NCBI GenBank assembly: GCA_905220665.1
Contig: CAJNAR010000141.1
Coordinates: 1 to 27,901 of the forward strand
Direction of reading: 5' to 3'
Source: Albugo candida
Taxonomy: Eukaryota; Oomycota; Peronosporomycetes; Albuginales; Albuginaceae
DNA: 27,901 bases
In this document: in pieces, positions 9,746 through 20,434 of the stretch
How the letters are laid out: each line of letters starts with the position of its first letter
How positions within the stretch are numbered: the stretch's first letter is position 1
The notes under the pieces: model-generated
The model's database searches: none
Seen by the model: the letters and a program-made list of their open reading frames with translations, nothing else
Told to the model about the DNA's origin: nothing
Translations under genes and position numbers: made by a program

Positions 9746-10231
9746 TAATTACAGCATGTCTGGTTAAATTATTACGCTCACAACTTTTTCTTTCTTACTA
9801 AATGCATAAACAATTTTACATCTCTAACTAGTTACATCCATACACACTCTGAATTGTTGCTTCAACAACTTCAATCGAGACTTATTTGTGATTGGCTAAT
9901 ACACAGATGTTATTACTGTCATAGGCTAATACATACGACAAACAATTTCCATTTGAAACATATTTCTATTTCTATACGCTGCCCACCAGACTGAAATATG
10001 CTTCCCCACCAGCACACCAAACCTACAACACATTTGGATAGCTCTTCAAAGCTGTACAAGAGTTTTCCTTCATTGAAGGCTGTGCGTTGGCTATAAAGAG
10101 CTCTACCAAAAATCTGCGATACTACATAGAGTGCGACTTAGGAAATACATACGATACAAGGTAAGATTGGAGCACAAAATTTCAACTCTACTGATACAAA
10201 CTGAGACAGGACAAAACTTAATCAGGATGAT

Positions 10232-12120
10232 CGACAGCGCCAAACTGCCACCAAGTTAATTGACTGCCCGTTTTTTCTCTACGCTACAATTTTTAAACGT
10301 GATTCAGAATGAAAATTTCCTGTGAAAAATGGTCAACCTAAGCATGAGAAGTCAAAAGATATTGCTGGCGATCCAATAGCATGAAGGCTTACTATTGAGG
10401 CGAAAACAACAATCCAGAGGTGCCTTCAATCTGGAGCTAGACCTAGCGAAGAGAGAAAAGCTCTTGAACTGCAAGCTTCATTGAATAGAGCTAGCACGAG
10501 GGACATCTTCAATAAAATGGTCAAGTCATCAATTAGCCTCAGAAATCTGTGTGCTTAAATATGTTCAAAGTTAATGTTATTCAAAATCAGTCCCTCAATG
10601 GCATAACACAAATCGCAGCACTACTTGAGGAACTCAAGGAAGACCCTTACATCTCTTCGACCCAATGCAGCAATGGCAATAATCTGACGCACCATATTTT
10701 TGCCAATTCAAAGTCCATCAAGTTGGCGCGACACTTTCCTTCTGTTTTGTTCTTGGACTGCACATACAAGACAAACAAGTATAAAAGGCCCCTGATCCAT
10801 GCTGTTGGGTTTACTTGCCTAAATTCAACATTCTCATCATCCTTTACATTCCTGCTGAAGGGGCATCAGGAGGAGTACATATGGGCACTAAACCACATTA
10901 AAAGTATCTATAATGGGGTATCATTTCCGAAGGTCATAATCACAGATCGCGAGCTTGCGCTAGTAAGTGCTGTTCAGGAAGTTTTTCCACTAAGCAAGCA
11001 TCTCCTTTGTCGTTGGCATATTAAAAAAAATGTGCTGGCAAACGGTAAGGGCAAATTCGGTACTTCAAAAGAACTTGATGATTTTATGACTGATTGGTCA
11101 CGTAAGTAATGTTTCTCATGAAAAAACACAGATTTATTAGTATCTAATTGCAAGAATCATTCTTAAAGTTGCAGAACAGCAGAAATTCTAAAAATCTTAC
11201 CAGCTCATGAGACAGACGAAAATAAAGTATGAATCAAAGCCAAATCTATTGTTGTACTTGGAAGGGACATGGCTTGTGCACATGGAGCGATTTTTAACAG
11301 CATGGAAAAGTTTTACCCTCATTTCGGTTAGATTAACACATCGCGAGTTGAAGGAGCACATGCTACCATCAAAAGAAGGTAAAAGGTGTCAACAATGGAT
11401 CTGCCAAATGTAAGAGCAAAGTTAACTGATTGTCTACAACAGCAAGAAAGCGAGTTTCGAACAGCAGTTGCAGCAACAGAAACTCGAGTTTATCATGATC
11501 TGAATGACAGGGTATATGATGGTGTAGTGCGTAAGGTGTCTCCCATCGCTCTGAGAAAAATGAAAGATGAAATCAAGGAGGGCTTGGCTGGCAGCAGGGC
11601 AGGAGCTTGCACGCATGCTTTCGAAGCAATTTATGGTCTACCCTGCTGTCACTCACTTTCCAAAAAAACTTTATAATGACCAAACCCTCTTACCATCCGT
11701 ATTCCACCAACAATGGCACCTTTCTCCAAAAATCACATCAACAGTCTCAGAGTATGCTGAAGAAGATTCAGAGACTGGTATTGTATAATTTCGAAAAATT
11801 ATGCAGCAACTTGAGACAACTTTGCAAGGCTTGAACTACAGTGAGCAAAAGGAAATGAAGGCTCAACTTATGCAAATGGCAACCCAGAGATCAAGAGCTC
11901 CAAATCCCCCTATACTATAGTTAAGTAGCGAGGAGGACCAGCAGGATCAAAGCAGCATTTTCAGAATGAGGCTTCCATGAAACGAGATTTGTCAGCATTT
12001 GAGCATCAAACACAGGGGAAATGCAGGTGCAGCAATTGCTGGAAAAGCGGCCATAACAAGCCATCTTGCAGAATTGCGGTTACAAACTTACATTTTGTAC
12101 AAGCTTTAGTAAACAATTAG
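10232..12120 (+). pseudogene. MULE transposase pseudogene (FAR1-like, DDE, SWIM, zinc knuckle)
   Basis: Domains in order. A FAR1-like N-terminal part begins near 10232 (TATKLIDCPFFLYATIFKRD), with TGA stops at 10310 and 10382. A frame change near 10547 leads into the DDE core at 10549-11109: LFLDCTYKTNKYKRPLIHA holds the first Asp, ITDRELALVSAV the second, then HLLCRWHIKKNVL. A likely intron at 11102-11174 (GTAAGT to TTGCAG) keeps the frame, but exon 2 then meets TAA at about 11188. YLEGTWLVHMERFLTAW follows, a frameshift near 11305, a TAG at 11329, then NTSRVEGAHATIKRR with the third catalytic Glu, and a TAA at 11380. A SWIM-type zinc finger (CTHAFEAIYGLPCCH) ends at 11676. After more frame changes a Lys-Arg-Asp-Leu-Ser-Ala-Phe-Glu linker leads to a CX2CX4HX4C zinc knuckle (CSNCWKSGHNKPSC, 12028-12069), stop at 12118. 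All three catalytic residues are still readable, but at least five stops and several frameshifts make it non-functional. Confidence 0.92.
11102..11174 (+). other. Probable spliceosomal intron in the MULE transposase
   Basis: The donor GTAAGTAATG directly follows the codons for MTDWS, and the acceptor is TTGCAG. The exon before leaves one base and the exon after supplies two, so the frame is kept. The next exon runs on toward YLEGTWL, which is the expected order for this transposase family. Length 73 nt. Confidence 0.55.
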
Positions 12121-12412
12121 ATATTTTCCCTTTACAGAATTTCTTCATCATACATTTTATTTTCGGCCGTTAGTGTATAATAACTTTTACATGTTAACGA
12201 CGCATTATAGCTCAACAAACTGGCAATGAATCTTCTATTAATGGGGAGTGTTTGGCTCAACTGAAGGTATCTATATTACTAGAATTAGCCTTAGACGTAA
12301 ATTACTTCTATCAGCTAGAAATGTAAACTTATTTATTTTTCAGAAAAATTGTGGGAGTGATAATTTAAGGAGGCATGACGTAATCTAAATTAAAAATAAA
12401 TGTAGGGTAATT

Positions 12413-13083
12413 GATATCCCGACAACTTTTTTTTAAATCACAGCATTCCTAGTCAATATTACTCTCACAACTTCTTCTTTCTTGAAAACTACATACACAA
12501 TTTTACATTGCTGACTATTTACATCCATACACACCCTAAATCTTTGCTCCAAAACTTCAGTCGAGATTTATTTGTTGGTGGCCAATAGACTGATGTTCCG
12601 ACTGTGGTTGGCTAGCACATAATGGCAATTTGCATTCGACATATTCTACTGTTACTTTTTATAGTAGCAAATGGAACAGGGATAACACCTTTTCATGTAT
12701 AAAGTAATCATTGGCAAGCTGTTCAGATGCGAAATCCCCTCAGGTAGATGCAAATTGGCAATAACGCGCCACCTGTGAGGAACGCAACTTTCGTAGCTCA
12801 GATCGATGACAAGCTCTAGTTAATGGATAATTTTCCTAATACATTTTATTTTCGGCGTTGGTACGACGCATTATATCTGAACAAAAAAAACTGGCAATAT
12901 CGTCTATTAATGATGAGTGTTTAGCTCAGTTGAAGGTATCTATATTACTAGAATTAGCCTTGGACGTAAATGACTTCTATTAGTTAGAAGTGTAAACTTA
13001 TATGTAGGAGTATCAATTTAAGTAGCCATGACGTAATCTAAATAAAAATAAATGTAATTTAAAAAAAAAGTTGTCGTATATCG
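12413..13083 (+). mobile_element. Non-autonomous MULE derivative (MITE-like) with internal deletion
   Basis: The first 230 bp (12413-12640) align by eye with the left end of the parent at about 9726-9950, sharing for example TTACATCCATACACAC. The last 270 bp (about 12805-13083) align with the parent's 3' end at about 12105-12410, sharing for example AGGTATCTATATTACTAG. The middle, which should hold the transposase, is reduced to about 165 bp. The right tip TTGTCGTATATCGA is an inverted match of the left tip. It starts immediately after the parent's shortened right end. Such a copy would depend on a transposase made elsewhere. Confidence 0.82.
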
Positions 13084-13110
13084 AAATCATATTCATTCAT
13101 TGTTACAAAA

Positions 13111-13203
13111 GGCTGTGGGCGTAATAATTTAAGTAGGCATGATGTAATTAAAATGAAAAATAAAAATGTAATTAAAAAACATTTCTCGGGATATCGATAC
13201 CCT
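13111..13203 (+). repeat. Solo MULE right end
   Basis: GGCTGTGGGCGTAATAATTTAAG, written here only as family identity to the parent's GTGGGAGTGATAATTTAAGG, starts a third copy of the right end. It retains the most complete terminus in the window, ending TCTCGGGATATCGATACCC. It is preceded at 13084-13110 by sequence resembling the stretch just before the parent's right end. Confidence 0.75.
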
Positions 13204-13280
13204 TACTGTAATCCATTGGTTGCAAAAGTTAAAAAGGAGCTTTTAAGGCTACGTTATCCGCAAATACTGAGTATACTGCA

Positions 13281-14275
13281 ATGGACGAACGTTTTTTTAT
13301 GACAAACGAGCCATCAAAGCGTCAGGACAACTATGTAGAGAGTGATACATTCGTAAAGGGGCGATATCTGAAGTGCGTTTTTAGGGGTCGGTCTATATGA
13401 GACGATGACTCAGTGAATTGGTGATAAATCGATCTATTGACCGAAGTGAATGTAACTGACGTAGACATAGTATAGCTTTTGCGTTGTATAGAGATCAATG
13501 AGCTTCAGGCTTAGTTGTCTTACACTTGAAAGATAAGGGGAATGACCGTGGCGGAAAGGAGAATTTCGACCTTTATTTTTGTTACAAATCAATAATTTGT
13601 ATTGGCCTCGATTCTGATATCTTTTCCATTCGTGGGTAAGATCGGTGCATATAAAAGAAAAATTAGCATGACGGACGACGATCAGACGCAATGAGTTGGA
13701 AGCATTACAAATATGACTTTCTCAGTATCGCTGACCACAGACGCGCTTTATTACAAAGTGTGTTCTCCAACAAAGGGTTGAATGGGCTATTTCTACTGAT
13801 AGTGTACCGCTTCATGGCTTTTACAATGAAAGTCCTCAAGTTATGAAACGTGAAGATCTCTTCTCTTTGCCAACCTTCATCTCGAAATCCTCGGTTGATA
13901 AATTCTTCTTATTCTTCGCAAAATACAGCTTTGCACTTGCAAGTTGCTGGAGAAAGATGAATAAGGTACCATTTGCCGGTTTATAGTCCTTCATATCTTG
14001 CATTTACTATTCAAATGCGTAGATGCAACAAGTCGACGACATGTATGCGCTATTCCAATATAGACACACTTTTCTAGAATAGCGGTATCAGCAATTGGGT
14101 ACTGAAAGTGAAAGATAAAAAGAGTATGTGTCGGAAATTGACAAAATGTGACGAAGGCGTCATGTCCATGATTAACATTGACCATTGCAAGCTTCGACGA
14201 AGAGGTAAGAAAGGCTCAGCTGAAGTTTGTTACTTTCACCAACCTCCAATCGTCACTAGTACTCGTGCGTCAGGT
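13281..14275 (+). pseudogene. Possible decayed gene with a cysteine-bearing basic C-terminal part
   Basis: I do not recognise the product. Four plus-strand segments follow one another. An ATG at 13281 opens 39 codons (MDERFFMTNEPSKRQDNYVE). A stretch near 13530-13630 reads DKGNDRGGKENFDLYF. A frame open from 13732 to 13987 (85 codons) includes RVEWAISTDSVPLHGFYNE. A frame at about 14011-14280 is broken by one TAG at about 14074 and then reads 67 codons with four or more Cys among Lys/Arg residues (DKKSMCRKLTKCDEG, INIDHCKLRRRGKKG). This last part runs into a good splice donor, GTAAGT, at 14273. Lengths are within chance for this composition; only the order and composition argue for a former gene. 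Confidence 0.25.
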
Positions 14276-16115
14276 AAGTAGAATCCTATCAGCACACAGC
14301 ACACAGCACGATGAAGTATTACACTCGAACCGAGCTCCCAGAACAGTATTAGCTTTTACGACGCGTTTAACGCTTTGAACCCGGACAAGCGACATAATGA
14401 TTTTTACACGGTCGAATGAAGTGAGGAGACGGAACATTACCACACCGATGCATTATTCTTGCAACGATTTGAGAAGGCTACACGACTTCACGACAAACAA
14501 TTCTTAATCAGTAGCTATGATCATGACTGTTCAAACAATCGGTTATATCCGTCGTGTGATCATCATTAAAGACTGCTGTACGACTTTTTTGTTTGTAGAT
14601 GTCTATGACTCGAGCCATTGAAAGGCTCCACTAAGATCTGCAGCATATTTATCGCACGATACTTAACACAGTTTGAAGGGGCTAGCCACTGACCCTTCAA
14701 GCGCCTTCACTAAATCCTTCAGCGATATACCCGCACCTTTAAATGCGATGTGAGCTTCAACTTAACGATCGCTGACCTTGATTAAGAGTTTTTGATGTTT
14801 GTTTTACCATTTGAAAAGGAATTCTAAGTAATGAAGGCGACCCTTCCTCAGCAGTTTTAGTCCAGTTTTTTCTCATGCGCACCGCATGCAGACGAAATAT
14901 TGCATTGAACATTTAATTCGCAGACAACCCTGTTGGAATAATGAAATATCATGGGCGTGAGAAAGAGCCACTATGCAGCAATTTACTCTTCAAAAAATAA
15001 GGGCTGACCTTCCCTAACAAACGTGCTTTGCTGCAGCTGACCGACAAATTGAGCATATTAGTGCAAGGCGATTGCACCGCAAATCAAGGCAAACATCAGC
15101 TATAAATGCTTCTGACAACGCGATGCGGACATTGGGCGACTTTACTAGAAATCGTAGACATACGTTCGAAGGCACTGAGTTCGTTGATTTGTCTCATTGA
15201 GCAATTGCTGAGAGAGGATACAGAAATGGACTTTGATCACATTTCTTTTCTTTATAGTATTCCAATTTCTATATCAAATATATGTAGGGACCAATGCGTA
15301 AAGTATTCTCCCAAGTGGGGATAGCTGGGGCGAACATCGTGGAACAAGCTCACTAGATATGTATGCAGAGTGATATGACCACGTTGCAGTCTGATAGAAA
15401 TTGAGCTTCAGTGATTTTCACCATGTGTGATCAGCACTCATATGCAAGCGTGTAGCTCATTTTGACTTCACACAACGAGCTCAGAATTACGAAAAAAACT
15501 CACTCATAGCTAAATAAAGTTGACTCATGAGGCGTTTTACACGGCAACACTGGCTAGAGAATTCTGTCACAGCACTGTGGCAAAGCCACTCGTATAAAAT
15601 AGCCACTGGTTTACAATGCCAAAGTAAGACCAGATATAATTCGAATGCGTTACCTCCGTAAACATATTGGCACATCTTTGAAAAAGCATAGTGCAACAAA
15701 TGGTTGCATATTGAAGCATCCCAATGTGCTATCGTAACTTCATTACAGCAATATGCAACCACAGGAGTTCACGCAACCCAGTGCCGTAGTCTATACTCTA
15801 ATTCTATGGATTTGAAATTGTAGACAAGTTCAAGATTGTCAAGAACTTCAGCCCGCTTCAAGTTGAGTTGCAAAGAAAGAATGCGCGTTACTCCCATCTA
15901 TCCGTTCGGAAGCTTCCTTCATTACGCACGGATACATACATATCTCTTCACAGTTTGAATACTGTATTTTCTCGAAAAATGTTATAACTTCCAGGATGTG
16001 ACGGGCGGTATTTATTTTTTAATTTTTTTTCTCACTTCGATTTTGGTCCAAAAAGCCCGCCCACATGCAAATTCATTCATGAAAACCACTTTTATTCGAT
16101 AATATATCCTACTAG
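14276..16115. other. No supportable gene; weak open frames only
   Basis: A plus-strand stretch at about 14340-14640 reads as protein with a few stops (TRSNEVRRRNITTPMHYSC), possibly continuing the relic upstream. A 72-codon ATG frame at 15106-15324 (ATLLEIVDIRSKALSSLICL) and a 91-codon minus-strand frame at 15487-15762 are of chance length. A short CAGCACA direct repeat lies near 14291-14310. Nothing else is seen. Confidence 0.25.
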
Positions 16116-16914
16116 CTAATGCTCATGCGGGTATCGCCGATTTTTTGAGTCCTGATTATAACTAATTCGTTTTTCCATCAACTGAAATTGTGGTATCCTA
16201 AACAGATCACTCAGCTGTGATAAAGAAGCCACATTCGAATTCTTATAGACTTCGTCCCAAGAATAGATCATCAAGACACTTATTGGCTCCAGTACATTCC
16301 CAAAAGCCAAGTAAGCGACGCGGATACTGTAAAAAGATATGATCCGACCCTGCGCTATATTCAACTAACCACAAAAGCTAAATGCGAGCTGACCTTGGTT
16401 CGTTATGAAAGAAGTTATGAAATTACCTCTGATAAATGTCGTATATAGATGAGACAATTATATCCCTTGAAGTCGTAAGTTCCGACGAAGGTAAGGGTAT
16501 CATTGATGGTTGACCAATTTATTTGGCCATTTTGGTTATCATTTCCATCTATAATTTTCTTAGTCTCCGACAATACGGCACCAGAGCGCTGTACAACATC
16601 GAACCGCCATTCGGCAAAATCTGCGCGTTTGTTGCAGTCAACTGGATAACATAATTTTTTTTGCGAGCGAGCGGGAAGAAAACTCTCGGGTTCAATTTTC
16701 GAAGACTTCTATTCGCTGTTGCAGAAGTACGTTGCTCTTGCGTTTTTACCATAAAACCATTATAAATAATAAGCGACCGGTTCCCAGATTCACAACCTAT
16801 ACAGACCCATGCAAAAAAAAATGGATTTCTAGTCCTAGATTTCACCGTACAGTCAACGATCGCTCGATCCGCTAAATCCAGAACGTGAAATTTTATCGAT
16901 ACGTACGTCATCAT
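16116..16914 (-). pseudogene. Possible decayed gene of unknown function
   Basis: An ATG at 16914 opens a 121-codon frame (IKFHVLDLADRAIVDCTVKS and onward). At an A8 run near 16650-16657 protein-like reading shifts frame and continues as LCYPVDCNKRADFAEWRF, DGNDNQNGQINWSTINDTL and FVGTYDFKGYNC down to a stop at 16415. A third frame, 16116-16364, reads FSYSIRVAYLAFG-like sequence and is preceded by possible GT-AG boundaries (GTAATT near 16424). This could be an exon-intron gene with a homopolymer frameshift, or overlapping chance frames. No domain is recognised. The second frame has the most protein-like composition in this stretch of the window. Confidence 0.3.
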
Positions 16915-18484
16915 AAATGTTAGGAAACCTTCTAAGAGTATCGCCTGGTTGGGACCTTCTAGTCGTCAATATTCACCAACGATGTGGAAATGACACATTT
17001 CAGCTCTTATTCATGTGCAAATATAGTAAATGCTGTGACCAATTATATCCTCAAAATTGGTGCACAAACTCATATATATATATATCCTGAATAGGGCAAG
17101 TTGTGAAGAATCTATTGCCAATTCAACACGAATAACATAATAAGAAGAAGTGTCATAACAACATGTCAATGAGAGTCTTCGAATGGCTTTATACCATGTA
17201 AACCGGTGTAAATGTCACAAGAAGGAGCACATCTTGAATCACCTTCAAAAGCGAACGCCGCGCTTCTCTGAGGTTTCCTTGAGCCGAACCCGTTAGACTA
17301 TAGAGAAAATTCGCACTCATATCAGGTAATGGAGTGTGATGCTTTTCATTTTTTTTATCCGTATGCGCAAAACCATGACAATGAAGCGTAGGATCATATG
17401 TCACATCAACTTCTCTCTCCAGAACGAGATGCTTAAAGACATCTCTCCTGAGAGAAAGTCATATTCTCCTACAACACACGGCTCATTGGAGCATAAATGC
17501 TCGTTTTACCTCGCGCAGTCAGGTCGAATTGATGAAAAAAAAATTTTTTTTGATGTATCCTCAAATGCGAAAAACCAAAACTAACAATAAAGTGGGGCCA
17601 AAATTTCAATTGAAATTTATGGAAATGCTTTACAAAAGACATCAGACGTACATTTGACGCGAGATACTTACAGATCTTGAAGAATCATCTAGTATGTAAT
17701 GCAACTCGTGGAGTTTCGCGGTTCAATTAATTTACCGAGAAACTCCGATGGAAGCCTTGACAAAGTGTCGCGTTCGTCCTCTCACATAAACGCATGTACT
17801 CTATTGCTTGTTGAACACAGGGAGGCGTTATACCACAATTTAGCTTGTAGTAGCTGCTTCACGAAACGCAAGGTAGATCGTTCAGTTGGTGAAATTGCGC
17901 TAAACAAACAAATTCATTCAAATTTTTCAATTTTTGTGCACATCATCGCTTGGCATCCAAATACTGAAAGGATCCCTTCGTGAGATAAGATGCGATCGTG
18001 TGGAGTAAGAAAGATCTCTGCATATACGTAAAGGCGACATATTGAAACTTTTTAGGATGGTGCATTCGAAATGTAGATGCTTACGCAAGATTGGAAGAGT
18101 ATAATCGTACATTTCATCATGTATGCAAATAGATATGTAAAATGTAGCTTGGATAGATGATATATGTCAGTGTGTAGCGTATAAAACTGAGCGAGTCCGT
18201 GTATCTGCTGTTTCATCACTGGTCTTCCATCGCTTGTATATTTGATTTTTCATCAAATAAAACAAGCTGATAACGGTATCAATCATTTCAGAGATACGAG
18301 CTTGTTCAATGAGTATTGTGTTGATACAGCTTTGGCTTTTATGGTCCCTTACCCATTAGCACCCGACTGATTGCTATGCAAACTGATCAAATCCCAAAGC
18401 ATGTTCGAAAATGCTAGGTACACTTGCATTGCTTCTTATGACATGCTCGGTACGGCCTAAATACGTTTTCCAGCAGGTCGTTCT
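16915..18484. other. No supportable gene; one TA microsatellite
   Basis: A (TA)7 run lies at 17072-17085. A 94-codon ATG frame at 17699-17983 (GSLDKVSRSSSHINACTLL) and an 82-codon frame at 17336-17584 are of chance length and resemble nothing I know. No RNA gene or transposon end is seen. Confidence 0.25.
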
Positions 18485-18857
18485 TTGACGGTAATGCTTT
18501 ATAATTTGCAAGCTAGTCTGTTGGACTCTAAGAACCCGATGATGACGCATGATGATGTTGAAAACACTCACTTACTCGTTGATACACCTGGTCATGTAGA
18601 TTACACATCAATGAAGAGAGAAGAACGATCGAGATCTGATTGCACTATTAAATGTAGGCGTGCAGTGTATAAGTTGTGTCCGGATATATAATAACGGAGT
18701 ATATAACGCATTCAATTTCGAACAAGGTGGTACCGCTGTATTGATAATAGGAAAAATTCCCAGTGAACAAAGAACTCGCATTTTCTGGCTCAAGTCGTAT
18801 CCCTTCAACACATACAAAATTTCCTTACGAGGCCGCTTGAGTTGCAAAGCGCGCTAA
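18485..18857 (+). pseudogene. Fragment of a translational GTPase (LepA/GUF1-like)
   Basis: The frame 18485-18691 contains LLVDTPGHVDYT, the G3 (DxxG) motif of translation factor GTPases. The classical form is (L/I)(N)L(I/V)DTPGHVDF/Y, as in EF-G, EF2 and LepA/GUF1. Upstream, LTVMLYNLQ followed by a linker and DDVENTHLL fits the G2-to-G3 layout of LepA/GUF1, where a T-x-x-(M)-x-Y strand precedes a variable loop. Downstream the expected E-V-x-R-S helix is corrupted. A second frame (18660-18857) picks up ALLNVGVQ, which resembles the ALLLVDxxxGVQ strand of these factors. There is no G1 P-loop, no G4 NKxD and no C-terminal domains. This is a short broken piece, not a working factor. GUF1 rather than EF-G is inference from the linker. 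Confidence 0.6.
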
Positions 18858-19672
18858 GAATAGTCTGTCTAACAGCGCATCGCTGACCATCCACTATCGC
18901 ATCAAGGATTCTGAAAAGTGTTAGTCAGGACAGCATACGCTTAATGCAATAGGCTTACAACGGCTTAAGTACAAGCACATGTTACACGGATAAGATTATG
19001 TAATGACGCTTCGATCAAAATGCATATTAATTCTCTGCAAAAAAATCGAATACAGCCTTACTACTGTATTATATCGATATATCTTTCTCCCCTATAACCA
19101 CGCAAAGGACGCATCAGATTTATACAGGGTGCGAATGCAGCGACTTAAAATCAGTGGATTGTTATCAGAGAGTAATAGTCGTGATGCTACCTTTCTAACG
19201 CTCCTGCTCCATGAATTGAACTAGGGTCAGCGAGTTGAACCTCTCAGCAGGTTAATATTTACAGAATCTCCGTTCGAGTATTTCACAAAATCATCGAACA
19301 TTCTCGTAGTAACATACTGTATTCACACCGATGCTAACACGATAACTCGAATCCTGCGTGCTTCTGGATTTTTTGTATTCGAACTGAATCTTCCTATATG
19401 ACTTGCTTTGACGTATAGCTTCAGGTTGGCTGCATCGATATTGTGGAGATCCAAGTGAGTTGGATGAATAAATAACCAGCGTTTCGCCACAGGACCATGC
19501 GAAGCATAACTATTTGATTACTAGACAACCCGCATGTACACGGGAACCGACATTTTCTTGAAGTCTGTCATTTATTTACTCCTGCAATCTAGAATCTTCG
19601 TAAACGATGTGGCTCTGATGCATATGTTAATATAGGAGCCGACAAGAAGGCGGAAGTATCCTATGTGCCGCT
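18858..19672. other. Spacer without supportable features
   Basis: A 73-codon ATG frame at 19003-19224 is of chance length. I see no transposon end, RNA gene or repeat array. Confidence 0.25.
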
Positions 19673-19966
19673 ATGTCTTATAAGCATACTCACCTGAACA
19701 TTATGCTATTGAGAAAAGCGAGCTTATTCGTCTCTCAAGGATCAAGTTTTGTATGCCAAATAAGCGAGCAGAAGCATGAAAGCGACAACTTTGCAATAAG
19801 AGCCAGCGTTATCTTTTTGCAAGATCCAAATGAAATCGTCTGTTTTGCTCGAGGAGACGGAGGTTAGTTTTCTCTCAGTTATTTATGAATTACTATACTA
19901 TTCTAGAGAAACGTTTCGCGAGTTATTGTAGAGCACCATTGCTTGTGCGAAAAAGTGTCATTTTAT
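19673..19966 (+). CDS. Possible two-exon gene piece, unknown function
   Basis: An ATG at 19673 opens 63 codons (MLLRKASLFVSQGSSFVCQI, then EQKHESDNFAIRASVIFLQD) up to a donor GTTAGT at 19863. An acceptor TTCTAG at 19906 would join in phase to EKRFASYCRAPLLVRKSVIL and a stop at about 19966. The 44-nt intron is short but similar to the one proposed at 20618. Unrecognised; it may be the front of the gene at 20435 or an independent relic. The stretch 19967-20434 between them has one more protein-like segment (AFDKTDRAIRVMSRNFAERT, about 20132-20197). Confidence 0.25.
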
Positions 19967-20434
19967 GAGAAAATAAAATTATGTTTTTGAAATGTTGACT
20001 TTCATGTCGTGTCCGTGAAATGTTTCGACGCATTATATCCACGGAAGATCGTCCAGTTGGTTATATCGCCATTAAATTGTTCCGATGAAGTCTCGTGTAT
20101 AATCAAAATATAACCTCAGATAACAGGCCTTTGACAAGACTGACCGAGCGATACGTGTGATGTCTCGAAATTTCGCGGAACGAACGGTCATATAATTGTT
20201 ACTTGAAACACGAATAGTAATGGCACATTTCTTGCTAGAACCAATTACATCATTTGTTTGTAGAAAGAAGAATCAAGATGAATTCCTCTAGCATCAATAA
20301 ATCGTTGTTGACTGTTTAATCGAAAGATCAGACGACGACCATTCCACGTAGCCCTTGTATCTCAGTATGTGATGTCGTGCAAACTAATTTCGATATAACA
20401 TCTATTCACATTGTAAAATCATACAGTGTTAGAC

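Larger units (their letters stand above)
9685..13203 (+). mobile_element. Mutator-like element (MULE) complex: parent, deletion derivative and extra right end
   Basis: The left tip reads GATATTCCGACAAC and the far right tip ends TCGGGATATCGATACCC, so the outer ends are imperfect inverted repeats (core GATATYCCGA). Inside them are further inverted matches: TTAAATTATTACG on the left and CGTAATAATTTAAG on the right. Two left ends (9685 and 12413) and three right ends (about 12350-12407, about 13000-13083 and 13111-13203) are visible. The first left and right ends bracket a broken transposase gene, the second pair a 0.67-kb copy without it. I found no matching 9-bp target-site duplication at the outermost flanks. 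The whole reads as repeated insertion of one MULE family into or beside itself, followed by decay. Confidence 0.85.

Noticed and set aside
10232..12120. RIP-like C-to-T mutation as the cause of the stops
   Set aside because: Stops appear to come from mixed changes, and frameshifts and deletions are common in the relics, so a single directional process is not supported by eye.
9661..13220. Nine-bp target-site duplication around the MULE complex
   Set aside because: The flanks next to the outermost tips (ACTAGTATA on the left, TTACTGTAA on the right) do not match.
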